Assembly (NCBI GenBank): GCA_014706385.1
Contig: JACGZH010000003.1
Span: 885,501-949,500, forward strand
Length of the DNA stretch: 64,000 nucleotides
From: Phaffia rhodozyma
Lineage: Eukaryota > Basidiomycota > Tremellomycetes > Cystofilobasidiales > Mrakiaceae
Direction of reading: 5' to 3'
The notes beneath the pieces were generated by a model. That model had not been told where the DNA came from and searched no databases. It saw only the letters and a program-made list of their open reading frames with translations. The position numbers were made by a program, and so were the translations under genes. Below are positions 11,740 to 24,985 of this stretch, one piece after another. How positions within the stretch are numbered: the first letter of the stretch is position 1; the number at the start of each line of letters is the position of its first letter.

Positions 11740-14036
11740 ATGTCTTTCTCGGTTGCGATACCTGATTCGCTGTCTGGACAGCCATGCCATCGAGCTTACT
11801 CAAACCCTTCAAGGAAACGATCCTCTGTTGTGCTCTCTCCTTCTTCGTCAGCAGTACGACAAGGTTCAATGTCCTGCTCGCACAATTCATCATCCCCCTC
11901 CTCTTCTCTTTCCTCTGTTACGCCTTGCCCATCGACTCTCTCAGTAGAGAATATCAATGCCTGCAATGTTGGCCCAGAAGTCTCCAGGCCCGCTCGAACC
12001 CTCCCCTCAAAGGCCCAGGCCGGTGCCTCGGCTGTTCTGATCGACGTTCGGCGGAAGATCGGTGGAAACAAGAGAATGAGTCTAGCAAAGCCCTCGACTG
12101 TATCGTCTATTCTATCAGCTGTTCGTAAGGTATCAACTCAGGTTGTTGAGTCTGCCAGTTTCTCTAAAGCGAATAGGATTCTATTTGAGGACGAATACGC
12201 AGCAGAGGCAGTAGCATACATGGCCGAGTTAGAGGTATGTTGATATCACTTTTCGATATCTTTCAAATTCCACCTTTCTCTTCTGTCTCTGGAGCGTGTC
12301 AGACTGAACAGGATTTCTGGGTCCTGTGTCACTTTCCCCTTGAGTAGAAAGTTACTCTACCAAAAATAGAGATCATGAACCAGCAACCAGAACTTGCCTG
12401 GTAAATCCGTTGCTACCATTACGTCCACGTCTCTATTTTATCACTCACACTACATCTCTCGTCACAGGTACATGCGCCCCTTTCTCGTAGAGTTCCTGGT
12501 AGAGATCCACCAACAATTCCGGCTCCGTCCAGAAGTCCTCTACCTTACCATCAACATAATTGATCGATACGTCTCCAAGCGGATTGTCTTCAAAAAGCAC
12601 TATCAACTAGTTGGGTGCTCTAGTCTATGGTATGTTGTCTTATTTCAGACTGTCGCCAACGCCGCCAACAGAAGCTGATATCACCTACACCTTAACAACA
12701 TTACAGGATCGCCGCAAAGTACGAGGTCAGTGACAAGAATTAAGCTGATGATTGTAGACTGCTCTCTTGACAATCTTTCTTCTCTTGCTACCCTCCATAG
12801 GACTCCAAAGATAAGATTCCATCTCTAGAGACTCTTCGGTCAATGTGTTGCGAGTAAGCGCATAAATTTGTGTTTTATATATCACATTTCACATTTCACA
12901 TTGCACATATTCACCACTCTACCTAACAAACGCGCCATCTATCCGTCAACAGTGCCTATGATGAGTCTGCCTTCCTTCAAATGGAACGTCATGTCCTCAA
13001 CACTATCGGCTGGACCATTGGTCACCCTAGTGCGGAAAGCTGGTTGCGATATCAGTGCATGGGTGTAAGCAATTTCCTTCTATGTCGATCTTTCTCCCGT
13101 AGCTTCGCTCACAGCAAATGCGTGACATCAATTCCAATCAGACCACGCTTGAAGACGCCGAAACCCAGCATGTGGCCCGGTTTCTGATGGAGATTTCACT
13201 CTTTCACAAAGAATTCATCCCACTTCTCCCATCGAGTATAGCTAGAGGCGCACTTCTTCTTGCCAGATTCTTACTCGACAAACCCCGCATGGTAAGTCTA
13301 TATACAGCTTATCCCCTTTTGTGACCGCCGCACAATGCTGAGCTTGTCATGTTTCGGACCTACCAAGCCTATTGATGAAGACGATCCGGCCGTAGCCGCC
13401 GCGTTCCTGATCGACTCCCAGCTCGGGCGACACCTCGAACAGTTATCCGAGGTTCTCATCGCGAAGTACGCACCAGCTTACTACGGCAATGCCTCGCTCT
13501 TTGTCCGAGCGCAGTACCTCAAAGGACGCCGATTCGAACTTTTGCCTCCTCCCGTCATGTCTGTTCAACAATCAACTATTGCGACACCGGAGAAAGGTCC
13601 TGCGTTCTCTGCTCCAAAACAGAGTCCAACCGGTTCGCACGCTCGTTGTCCATCCGGAGGATCCAACTCAATCGCATCTTCCGTTTCCTCCTCTTCTTCT
13701 TACAATAGCGTATCAGCTCCTGCTTCCGCTTTCGAGTCTTTCACTCCGTCCAGCTCTACTTCTTCCAAACACGCCCTTGGGTTTTACTCGTCCGACTCGG
13801 ACATTATGCCCGACACGCCTACCTTTCGTTCTTCATCTTCCTCGATGATGACCCCGGCCAAGACCGACGAGACAGCTCCACCGGTCGTCAGTTCGGATTT
13901 AGTGAGAATCAAGTCGGCGACGTCAGTCGGATCGTTAGATTCGGTCGCTGATTGTGTCGCCTTGGCCAACACGAAACGATCAGTGATGGGTGAAAGGATG
14001 AGAGACGACAAAGTCGTTGAGTCGTCTCTTTGGTAG
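11740..14036 (+). CDS. G1/S-type cyclin (Cln/Puc1-like)
   Basis: Starts at the ATG at 11740 after a CT-rich leader. The first exon encodes a Ser/basic-rich N-terminus of about 165 residues. A cyclin box follows over several short exons: [18 protein letters not shown] (about 12475), then [20 protein letters not shown] (about 12705-12730) and [16 protein letters not shown] (about 12975-13020). The pattern of an Arg before the LVEFL helix and the KxE in IAAKYED are the CDK-contact elements of the family. After the second cyclin fold there is a Ser-rich C-terminal tail of about 200 residues (13550-14036), PEST-like and probably a degradation or phosphorylation region. The box looks closer to fungal G1 cyclins than to mitotic B-types, and I see no clear destruction box. 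It would activate the main CDK at cell-cycle entry. Exon ends were judged by eye. Confidence 0.8.
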
Positions 14037-14631
14037 TGATCAAGGGGGAAACTTGATTCCTCCCCTCTTCCATCAGTACCGCATGCTTCATCTTGCTTTT
14101 TCACTCAACAAAAATTATTCCATCCTTGTACTTTAGTCATTGACTTTACACACATCAAGCATTTATTTAAAAAACATATCTATACCAATCCCATGCATCC
14201 GATACCGTCCCTCCCCCTTGCACTATCGCTCTCGTCTTTGTTCTCTTTCTGCCTCCCTTCTCACCTCAGGTCTGACGGCGTAGATGTCGCTTCGCCTGTC
14301 GTGTTTGCATACGCCTCTTCCTTTCTCTCTTCTTTCAGTGTCACAAGATAGCTCCTGCTGTTCTATACGCATCATCACATCATAGATTCACACTTTCCTC
14401 TTCTGTCCACTACACCTCGCTTTCCCCTTTCTTTTCGCTTATCTGATGATCAAAGAAATTCATATATCTGGCTACTCATTCAAGAATCAAAACTTTTCCT
14501 CTCCTCACATGCCTCTATTGGTTATCTCGTACATCAGCCCTTCAAGTCATTGCTCTATACTTCATCCGTCGTCTCTCTACGTCCTTTCAATGACAGATAT
14601 TAAAATGTTCGAAGAGCATCACGCCATCTTT
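14037..14631. other. Convergent intergenic region, no gene seen
   Basis: Between the stops of the cyclin (+) and Rrn6-like (-) genes. C/T-rich on the + strand with no coding signal that I trust. Presumably two 3' UTRs. Confidence 0.6.
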
Positions 14632-17600
14632 TCAGAACCCACCCATCCGTTTCTTCTTCGTTTTCGAACCGCCCGTTCCTGTCCCGCCCGTCTTTGTTTT
14701 CCCAAGCCCAGGATAAGGTCGACCCCCAGAAGCATGGGGGCCTCTGACAATCTGAGTGTTGGCAAGGGTGGTCTCATTTGAATCTTGAGGTTGAGATTGT
14801 AATTGTGATTCGAATTGTGATTGCTGCTTTTGGGTCTGGATGTGGGTTTGAGGCTGGGAATAAGGAAGAGAGTTAGACTGAGACTGAGGGAACGGCTGAG
14901 AAGATGGCAAGCTTGTCAAATTGTTTTTCGCGATTGACGATGTTGACTTCGGAATAAATATCGGGCTTTGCGTGAACCCGGACCCAGTACTAGTGGTGGA
15001 TGCAGGAGTGACAGCGAAAGTGGGAACGGTCGATAGTAGAGGAGGCGCCATCTTTGCCAATACGTTCGGTTTTACGCTCTGCGTTGACCCAAATACAGGC
15101 GTCTGAGTTAAGAATTGACTTTGACTTTGGTTTTGAGTTTGGTACGGTTGAGTTTGAATTTGGTATGGGTGAGAAGATCCGGTGTACATCTTCTGTGTAC
15201 CTTCTCCGTACAACCTCGCAGCTATAGCAGCCTGGGAAGACGCGGGTGCCCTTCGGTCTAAGTTGGATGATAGACCAAGGTCGAGGTTGTTTTGCCGCTT
15301 TAAGTCGGTATGAACATATTCAGAGGGATCTTCGCCAATGATCCATGAGCTCATCAACATTCTGGCTGTTTTAGAGCCCGCTGGAAGAGCAGTCTGGCTA
15401 TTTAATTGATCCGTATTCGGGATTGGGGTTGAATTCAACTTGACTTTCGATGATGAGGTCGTTGATGATGTTCGATTAGGCTCAGATCTGGACGATATAG
15501 GATATTGAGGTTTAGGTCGGAGAAATGTAAATTGTAATCTCGGAATCTCATCCTCCATAACATTGATGTCTGCACCAATTGGATGATCGTGACCTAAGCT
15601 CATCGCTTGGGTAGCTCGTTCAAGATCATCTTCAGGATCGACGTCCACAGGAGGGTTGATCGGTACTGAGGCGTATACGGACGAAGAGAGCGTTAGGTCG
15701 TATGCCAGAACATCACATGCGTATGATGCAAATATCTTCTTCTCAAAAGATTGACGGGACGCGCTTGATGAGGTAACGAGGTGCTCTTTGGTCTCATCGT
15801 TGTCGTCCGTCGATGAGCTGGGGGAAGAAGAACGAGATGCACTCGAGATAGACCGGATAGCATAACTGTCTCTCAATCCGTCCGCAATCTTCTCCAAATT
15901 CTCAAACGCCATCCTCGGCTCACCATGGCCTCTGCCTATCAGCTCATTCACTCTGGTATTCATTGACGCCTGAAAAGGAGATGATTTGCTCAATGTTGAG
16001 GAACGAAGCTGTCGGATCGTAGATTTCAAGAGATCCGGCGAAGGGTGTATTGCTCTGAAGGCTGGATTATTGAGTGTCTGGCTAGTGGGTCTCGAGTCGT
16101 GAGTCATCATTGCGATATCTCGGCTGAACAGAATCAATCAAGACAAGATGATGAACGGTCGATCAGGCGAGGAGCACTTAACAAAGGCAAGTAGGCGAAA
16201 AAGGATATCACCTAGTGACTATTCCTGGAAGAGGCGTTATGAGATTGATGAAAAACTGTTCCATGCGGGCAATGCCCTCCACTGCCTGTTGTCCTCTCAT
16301 ATCTGCGCTTGATTCTGAAGAAGGGACTTTGAAAAGGTCTAACTCAAACGCACACTGAGGTTATTTCGGCCCATTCTCACAGAACAGCTCTCAAAATGTA
16401 TGGAAAAGAAACTCAAACCTTCGAACAAGCCTCTCATGTCAACCACCTTCTTCTCCCTTTCATCTAAACAGCTAATCTTCTTCTCTTCCGATTTTATGTT
16501 TTCGGCCCATTCCTGGAATATGGACAACCACCTCAGACCGGGGATCTTATGCGGCGATCGATTATTTAGGACTTCTATGCCAGCCTCTCTACTCGCAAGG
16601 CGTCGGATCCAAACCGACAAGTCGGATCCTAATTCAAACATTGTCACTTCTGCCTGTCTCTCTACAGGGAGGCTTGAATGATGGAAAAATGCGAGCCCCT
16701 GTCGAGGGGACAAAAAATCGTGAGATGAAATATGAGGGAGTATGTAGGGATCGGTAAGGGATTCAATCGGAGTCGTGTTAGGGGAAACGGTATATGCTGT
16801 CATCAGATTCGTTGATTGAGAGGAGATGATTGTCGTAGGGGCTTTTCACAGGTCAAAATATAAAGCTCGAACAGAATAAGTATGGTTTTGATCTTGAGCA
16901 AAGACTGCATCAGACTACAGAAAATAGACATACCTAAACCGCTATCTACTTCCCATACTAGTAGCGTCCGATCGAAAGCTCTGAAATGCTCCCAGGCAAG
17001 TAGAGCTCTCTTTGGGACCCTCCGGTTGATCCAGCTGATACTCTCTGTTGTCGAGAAACAGATGATATCCGATTCAAACTGCTCGCGGGATGTTCGATGA
17101 GAAAACGAGGTGAGATAACTGGTCGAACCGATAACATCGTACAAGACCATGTCCTTCGAAGGGTGCTGTGGAAGAAGAAATATGGAAGTGATAAGAAGTT
17201 GAGTAGACTCAAATGGATGAAAAAAGAAATAACTTGCAGCAAGGTTTAGCACGTAGATCTGTTGATCCGACATGAGATACACTATGTTATCATCTGGGCC
17301 ATAAGTGACTCTGAAGAAAGGGTCTGTTCCGGTTATTTTTTGTAGCGGCTCGCGTCGTAATATTCTTTACAAAATGTGAGCAAGATCAGATCATCTGCGA
17401 GAACGCTTGTGCTTTATAGGGGCAAAGAAGAGCTCACAACTTATGTTGACCCGTCCATTCCCATACAGCGCCCGTCGAGTCTACGATGATAGCTCGATTA
17501 CCTTCCCAAGGTGATAACGCAATATCCATATGTCTATTGCCGCCAGTCATTGCTATTGTTACTTCGAACAACAATTGTGTGGACACAGCGAGACCAGTAT

Positions 17601-18622
17601 CATCAGGATTGTGGTCTTCATTCATGATCAAAGACACAAAATAAGAAGAGGAATGGATTCTGATGGCGATTGTTGGAGCTAAATTAAGCAGATGATCGGG
17701 AGGTCAATTACAGGCGAAGGAAGACTCGGATAGAACAGGGCAATCAAACATACAAGTGGCATTAATATCTGAGGAGATAAAATGGTAGGGTGAGGCTAAG
17801 ATCTGGCAGATCGGTGTTGAGAAAGATACGCTGGGTGATGAGCAGGGTATATAGACGTCTTCTTTCTTTCTCGAATCCCAATATATTGGAGAGATATCTA
17901 AACTCTCATAAAGAACCAATGGAAATCAGCAGGTCAGAGATGATGACTTGATACTATAAGCAGAATGTAAGAGCCTACTCAGTTCCCGACCCACCGGCCC
18001 GGTAGGGATTAGGACCAATCCTACTTGTTTCTTCCATCGTAATGGTTTCACCCATGAGCAAGCTAATTTGTTACCCTCGAAAGCATCCCAAGAAGAAGTC
18101 AAGTCTTCCTCTTCTGATTGAACTTCAGCCAAGTGCTGGTGCAGTACAGAATAGGGGATATGTAGTGGCTCCCGCTGATTCTCGAGGAATCGTTTGGTGG
18201 CCTCTGTTCTTTTACGAAGGGATAGTGATGAAGATGAGGAGGGAGCGATGTCGGGCGATTTCGTCGGTGGGTACGCGAGAACCGGAGGGACAAGTTGATC
18301 TAATTTTGATTCTGCGTTGGCAGTTGATAGATCGTGGTTTCAATACATGTACATCATCACGCTCTCCCGTCTTCATTTGGGTGCAATAAGGAGGTTGATA
18401 AGTGAGACACACACCTTCTAAATTCTGCCCCAGTGCTCTGATCTTCAAGCCTTTTTTCTTGCCATATCCCTTGACATCCAATCGGACGGAACCGAGGGAA
18501 CCATATTGAAGTCTAACGCCTCCTTGGTCGTTCGTGCTCTGTAAATGAGACTCTGTCGGTAACGGACGCCTTTTCTGATACACGAACGGAGGAGGTCTGT
18601 AGGTATCTGGCCATCCGTTCAT
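14632..18622 (-). CDS. Probable RNA polymerase I core factor Rrn6/TAF1C-like protein
   Basis: A large multi-exon minus-strand gene. The best start is the ATG at 18620-18622 (MNGWPDTYRPPPFVYQ), preceded by the FRG1-divergent promoter. The N-terminal two thirds contain beta-propeller-like fragments (for example DIALSPWEGNRAIIVDSTG, about 17500, and LLVWEVDSG, about 16950). The last long exon (14632-16137) is a Gln/Ser-rich disordered tail ending in KTKKKRMGGF. A basic cluster followed by Gly-Phe at the extreme C-terminus, behind a propeller, is what I recall for the Rrn6/TAF1C family, which places TBP and Rrn7 on the rDNA core promoter. The call rests on architecture and that tail, not on an alignment. 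The alternative is another WD-like nuclear protein. The neighbours FRG1 and RPA135 fit a Pol I theme. Confidence 0.55.
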
Positions 18623-18894
18623 TCATAAAGGCTTCACTAGAAGTAGATATAAAGACAGGTAGCGACAGAACAAGAGAGATAAGCTCGAGAGTCAGGATGG
18701 TCGTCTCTTCTCTACGGTTGAAGTATTTGGAGAGGGGTGATTCATTCAACGTTCATAGCTTTGTCAAGTCACGTGGAATCGCCACGCTTGATGACACCTC
18801 ACATCCCATTATCAGTATTGACTCTACACATCATTCGCCGTTGACTATCACGTATCCCACCATCACCATCGCCTTGTGCAGATACAAAGTAACG
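18623..18894. promoter_or_regulatory. Compact divergent promoter, Rrn6-like and FRG1
   Basis: 272 bases between two start codons. A single E-box, CACGTG at 18770-18775, sits near the midpoint and is followed after six bases by CCACGC, a weaker form of the bipartite element seen at 10124 and 39269. No clear TATA box. Confidence 0.5.
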
Positions 18895-20426
18895 ATGTCC
18901 GGCAAGGTGTGTTTCTGTTATTCAATACCCATGAGTGCTCCATATGTTTTATCCATATCGAATTTGTTTCTGACCATCTTCCTGCTTTGTTTCGCCATCA
19001 AACCAACCCGCTCTTTCCTCTTTGTAGCCAAAGTCGATGAAACTCTCTTTCAAAGGTGAGAAGAAGAAGAAGTCTCATAAGAGATCGAGAGACTCGGATG
19101 ATGAGTCCGAAAGAAATTTGGGTGAAGGCTCTAGGCGGAAGAGTAAGAAACAAGAGGAAGTTCTTGAGCCAGGAGGTTTGTCCAATCTTTCCACTGCTGA
19201 TGTTCATGAGGCCAGAAGATTTATCTTTGGACATCATTTACCTTTCATTATAGCTTGGGTCTTTCCCGAGGCTCCAAATGAAGTCACAGGCCCTACTTTT
19301 ATCTGGCACCCAAGCGACCCTCCTGCATGTATCGGTGTACGTGTTGAGATTCTTGACTTCTCGGCTATTTTCTTGCAGACAGGTTGATTCAATCGGGTGT
19401 CCATCAACACAGTATGATCCTCAACGCCTTCGAGTGACAACAGCGCCCCTTCCTTCTCCTACAGTAGCAGCCTCATCTAGCTCAGAAAATCCACCTGCGC
19501 TGTCTTATGAGCCTGAAGATATACATTCTGTCTGGGTCGTATCAAAATTATCCGGAGCTGCATCCATCAATCTGCGCACAGCGGACGGCCATTTCCTGGG
19601 TTGCGACAAGTTTGGAGTTGTTCGTCTCATTCCTTTCTTTTAATTCTATTTCGATATGCTTATACGCTCAATTGATTTTCTAAATTGCGATGATAGATCT
19701 CGGCGACTTCAGAAAGTAGAGGGCCTTTGGAGAACTTCACTCCTCATATCGTGGATTCTTCATTCTTAGCTTTAGAAACCACGTGAGTTTTGAAGGACAT
19801 AATTTTGAAATTGGTTTCAACAAAGAAGCACTTGTGTATCTGACTATATCCTTTTCTTCTCTCAGTCACGGCACCTATCTGTCCTTGTCCGAGACCGCCA
19901 CTGGTGGGTTTACGCTTCGGGGAGATAGCACATCCATCGGGTTCACCGAATCATTCCGATGCAAAGTTCAGGCGGGCTTCAGGCAGAAAGCTCGAATGGA
20001 GCTAGATGATGCCAAAGGGTCTGCCAGGCAGAAGGATATGCATTATAAGGATATCGACGAGGCGAAATTGACAAAAGAACGCATGCTCTGGTTTGGAGAC
20101 AAACATGTGACGAGTACAGGAAGCAAGAAAGAAGTATGTGTAATGTGCTTTACCTCCGTTCCGAAGGTAAATCTTCAACTTCTGATCGCAGCACTGATTC
20201 GTTCGTGTTTCATCTGCTACCGTCGACCTCAGCTCAAGAAGGCACTCAAAGAAGGCAATCTCTCAGAGACCCTACTGGACAGGCGATCCAAGCTGAAAAG
20301 GTCAATAATTCTCATCATTCCTTTGATAAGTGTTGTGTGTTCTTGGTCGCTTTATGCTCTGGCACTGACTTGCCTTCTATCCTGATCTGGATCTTCTTGG
20401 ATGACTGCAGCGATAAATACTGCTAA
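18895..20426 (+). CDS. FRG1: FRG1 family protein (beta-trefoil, nucleolar/RNA-associated)
   Basis: The first coding exon is only ATG-TCC-GGC-AAG (18895-18906). The second starts at 19028 with PKSMKLSFKGEKKKKSHKR, the family's basic N-terminal signal. Diagnostic pieces follow: GPTFIWHP, SVWVVSKLSGAASINLRTAD (about 19530-19580), GHFLGCDKFGVISA, ALETTHGTYLSL, FRCKVQAGFR and the terminal LLDRRSKLKSDKYC created by splicing 20300/20411. The domain is a beta-trefoil. In animals FRG1 is nucleolar, binds actin and RNA, and is linked to rRNA and mRNA processing. Length (about 280 residues) is normal. The intron at about 19336-19381 is only about 46 nt. Shares a promoter with the Rrn6-like gene. Confidence 0.88.
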
Positions 20427-20911
20427 GAACATTCAAATATCGAAGAACAAGTTGTTGTGCTCTATGAAATGTTATTTATATTCAAAATAATAGCCATATT
20501 AGGCTCGGTATACTTTCAACATAACTATACCCTGAATATTGAAAGAAAGGTTGATGGAACGAATGATTGAATGAAGACAGGGAGAAAGCGAGATTGGAAG
20601 AGAGCAAGGTAGAGAAAGATTGTTTACGCGTTGAGATTAAAACCCGTCGTACCCACAACATCCATTCTCCTTCCCATCAGCTGTGACTTTACCAAGCCCG
20701 CTTGGCCTGGCTTATATTCCTTCAGCTTCTTCAAGGTAGCCAACAATTACATTCAAGGTATCACTGAATAGCGTTCTGTTCCTTACCAGCTCCTTGAGGG
20801 GCTAGTTCAGTCGACTGTCTCCCGTCCGATACACATATATCACTTAAACGTTCAGTTCGCAACAAAACACAAATTCATAGACGTACTTCCCTCCTCACGC
20901 CCAAACGAACG
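20427..20911. other. Intergenic/promoter region before the coiled-coil gene
   Basis: 485 bases between tandem + genes, AT-rich at first. It holds the FRG1 3' UTR and the next promoter. I see no gene or clear element. Confidence 0.55.
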
Positions 20912-23900
20912 ATGAATGACTCCCGAACCGACGACAGTCTACAGTCCGCATCTACGTTTTCAGACAACACATCTTCAATCCGCCTATTGACTTCTGACCT
21001 CCTTCGTGAGGATACGACAGTGGAAGATATAACGGCATCGCTGAGTTCGATCCAAAGACGAGTCTCGGACAGAACCCCGAATACTGATCCGTCAAACGAA
21101 TGGAACGGGAAGAAGGATGAACTAGTAAGTTTTATTAAGTCTGTAAGGGAGGGTGATCCAAAGTTAAAGAACGTTTCGGTCACCGCGTTTTGAGCGAGTA
21201 GGAGTCAGAGTTGCTTCTCTGCGCAGAGATAGGTCAAGCTTTATTAAATCGGCATGAAGCGTACGTTCAAAAAGCCGAACAGGAGATGGAAGCTCTAAAA
21301 ATCAGGGTAAGCTCAACTATGATCCAGAATTTCCTTGTTCAGTACTTACGTGCAGCTCTTCTTCTTGGACGCCTTGTTTGGACTTCAACAAATCTTCGCG
21401 GCTTAGCGGGTCGATGGTGAAAATCTACTTGCGAAGGCAAATGCAAAGATAGAATCATTACAGCAGACGAATCAAAATATTCTATCCAAGCTTGCCAAAT
21501 CAACTCGGGAGAACGCTCAACTCGAGCGACGTCTTCTCCAATCATTGACTTCTCTCACTTTATCTGATTCATCAATTGCGACGCTTCGAGCAGAACTTTC
21601 ATCCGTCAGAGGTTCATTATCCAAGCAGGCTGGCGCACAAGCGAGAAGTACGGGCTGGGAGGACAAGGTGAGAGACGCTCAGAAGGAGAGAGATGACACT
21701 AGGGAGGAACTGTTGGGCGAGCGGAAATTAAGATCGGAGTCAGATAGAAGATTGAGAAAAGCAGAGGACAGAATAGGTTCGTATCTTAAACCTTACGTTT
21801 GCTAAACTAGATTTCACGTTTCTGCTTCGACAAGCTTATGAAAGACTCCGGTCACGCGCGTGCTCTCTTTGAACATTTGATTCATTTCAGCTGATTTGGA
21901 GAGCAAAATCAAAGCGGCTAAGAGAGCTGTTGACTACGCAAACCAATCAAGAGAAGACGCTACGAAGAATATCGTCGAGGATGCTGCATCCCGGATTCAG
22001 ATGATCAGAAGCGAGGTAGGTCCTTTCAACGTCACGACGCGAGGAAACGTCAAGCCTTGAAACTTATGCGTCTGTTGTTACTTTAGCTTGACGCAAGTGG
22101 ATCTACGAACCCAGAAGTTCAAGCGGTACTAGGTATGTCAATTCTGTTGCTTGCATTTACACAAATTAGGGCAGGTCCAGACTGATATATTCAACGGTAT
22201 TCGTATCGTACTTCGTAGATGGCCTTATGGCGGAAAACATTCACTTGAAGAGAGACAACGCAGAGCTTCAAGAGCTTCTTTCTGATTACCGGGGATCTTA
22301 TACTCTCAGTCCCCAGGCGCCGTCGTTTTCCCCTCATGATTCTACCAATTATTTTGACAATCGACATGATATTGATGCAGGCAACATCAGCCGCTCTTCC
22401 ACAGCTTTTTTCTCCGATGAACTCGCCGCATCAACAAATTCGCGTCCTGTACTTGATAGAGTCTTCTCAGATGGTGTTCAACATGTTCGGAAGAGTAGTT
22501 GGGCGCCGTCGCTTAAATCGATAAATACTAAGGTACCGCTACCTTGGGATGGGAATAGAAGACAACACGGCCGAAACGATTCTTGGACACCAAGTATCGC
22601 ACCATCTTTTGTCTCCTCTTCCAGCTTTGGTGGAACCGGCGGTGGCAGTGCAACTCTAGTATCGCCTCTGTCTACGGAAGGACGAGAAGGAGACGGAAGG
22701 GAGTCCTCGTTTGGAAGTTTTCAAGGAAATTCAGGACTCCGAAGTGGGGTGTACGCGTTGAAGAGTTCCAACGGCTCAGCTGGGAGAAGAGTCCGTGGGG
22801 GAGGAAGTGGATCCGGAAGTGGAACTTGGGTCAGAGGACACGTTAAAAGAAGTTTCAGTTTGGATGGCCCCAGAAACATTCATAGGGTGTTCTCGGTCAG
22901 TACGCTCTATTTCCTCTGCGCGTTTTCAGGATCAAGAATGATACTCATGGTTTCTTGACATTTGATTGCCTCCATTCTCAGGGCGTAGACTCTATCGCCG
23001 AACGACCAATGACAGATGACGAGCAGAATGGAACTGACCCCGAGCGCGATCAAGGTTTCTTCCCTGCTTCACCAAGTCGACGTGCATCTGTACCTAACTC
23101 AAGTCAATCTACTCATTATGATGACATCGACATCTACATCGATGGCTCTGCCTCGAGTATTTCTAAGAGAACAAGAGACGTTCTCGGAGTAGATGATCTC
23201 GGGTTTGCAACGGCGAGTCCTGAAAAAGTCAAAGTCCGGCAACGACCGATGATGCTGCTCAGCAGATCAAAAGCCGTTCAAACGGACATGGTCGACATGG
23301 GGACTTCAACCGGACCCTCAAACCTTGAACCTGTAACTCCAACTTGCAGACGACATGTATCTCATGTCTCGATATCACCCTCAGTGTCAACAAATAACAG
23401 TCTGGATCCATCCATCTCCTTCTCACCCAACCCTCAAGACTCGGCTGTGTCATCTCCGACCTTACCAGTATATACCTCCCAGACAGCTTCTTCAGATACA
23501 GCCTCTATACACGACTATCGAACAACCGCTCTTGTATCGCTCATAGATCACATGTCCCGTCTGTTGACTAAGGTCAGCCAAGCAGACGTGCAGACGCTGA
23601 CCAAGCGTCTCAAACGTCAACACCTTCCAGGCGACGTCGGGCACCTGTCTAAATCAACTATCAATGCTATCTTGACAGAAGTCAATGAGCTTAGGAATCA
23701 TTTCCGAGCAGTGTTGGATCTGGAACGTAGATCAGAAAAAGTGCCTAGAGGGAACGACGATCCAGAGAGTTTGGTTACTAGAAAGGATTTCCTCTTACTT
23801 GTCAAGTTGTTCAAAGACATTTTTGCTGAACTCTCCATGCTTAGGGGAACAGTCAACGATGTTATTCTTGATCCCTCGAGTGCCATCAAATTGCGGGAAA

Positions 23901-24985
23901 TTGTTCTTTTCGACGAAGAGGAAGACGCTAGGGGAAGACTCAAAACCAAACTTTCTAGACAGACTTCCGGATTAGGATGGATCGCAAACCCTATTCAGAA
24001 ATTCTTTATTACTCCTCCAGTGGATGCCTCCGAGGACGAATCGTCTATGAACACTAGCCTTTCGAATGCTCGAACAGGACCGGCCGGGCCGGACCGAAAC
24101 AAGCTATATCCCTCTAAAGCGGCTCCCAAATTAGCGGCCGCTACGGCTTCAACGACGACTACCGTAAATGTCGAGTTCGGAAGTACGGGTGTTGTACGTC
24201 GAGCCACATCAACTACTACAGCCCCTCAGCTTCCATCTACTCCTCACGGAACCATCTCGAGGGCTTCTCAGTCGAACCTCGAGGCGCTTCATGCGCCATC
24301 TGTCATATCTTCCCATTCATCCCTCTCTATTCCAGGCGAGGGCCGTGCGGTACGAACCCCAAGCCCTACAAGGATATCCGCCAACCGAGAGCATCTTCGA
24401 GGAATTTTCGCAGGAGCGGCGCCAGCTGTCCCTCAAGGTGGCTGGTCGACAACCTCTGGTGGGATTGGCTCAGCCGCTCCTTCGAGTCGACTTGGCCCAA
24501 AACTCCGATCAGCAAGTTCACAGGTGTTCCGACCTACGACCACGCAGAGATCGCCAAACTCTTTTGGAGGTAGGCAGATGGATTCTAATTCCTCAGCTTC
24601 CTTTGCGCCAGGTTCGGCAAATGGAGCGTATGCTCAACCAATCTCTGCAGTCTTGGATGCCGTTTTGGACCCTTCATTCGACACACCTATCATTGAGAAG
24701 ACACTTCGGCCGACTCGCTCAGACGAGAGTATTCGGTCTACGTTCATCGGTCGGGCATCTCCACCTGACACCACCTCCGCTGGTCATAACAGGAAGATTG
24801 ATTCAAATTTCAACTCAAACCAGCAATCGATGATTTCGTCGTCTTTCTACAGACCATCTGGAGCAGGAATGTTTGCTGGGCTGACCAAACGAATTCAAGC
24901 ATTCACAGAGGCTACTGCTTCGTCGGTGGCGGCGTCGCCACCACCCATGAGAGATGTCTCGGATGGAACTTCGGATGAAATTTGA
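20912..24985 (+). CDS. Large coiled-coil protein of unknown function
   Basis: Starts at the ATG at 20912. Exon 2 encodes ESELLLCAEIGQALLNRHEA (about 21205-21260), which resembles the opening of HAP1-N/BICD-type cargo-adaptor coiled coils. Long heptad-rich segments follow (21420-22020 and 22200-22290), broken by small introns. Next comes a Ser-rich linker with DSWTPSIAPSF-type repeats (about 22480-22620). A conserved-looking C-terminal block follows at about 23530-24010 (HMSRLLTKVSQADVQTLTKR, then RKDFLLLVKLFKDIFAEL, then LGWIANPIQKFF), and then a disordered tail. No enzyme motif, signal peptide or membrane segment. The layout suggests a scaffold or adaptor, perhaps for microtubule- or septum-related cargo (inference). 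I do not recognise a named orthologue. Codon use matches its neighbours. Confidence 0.75.
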
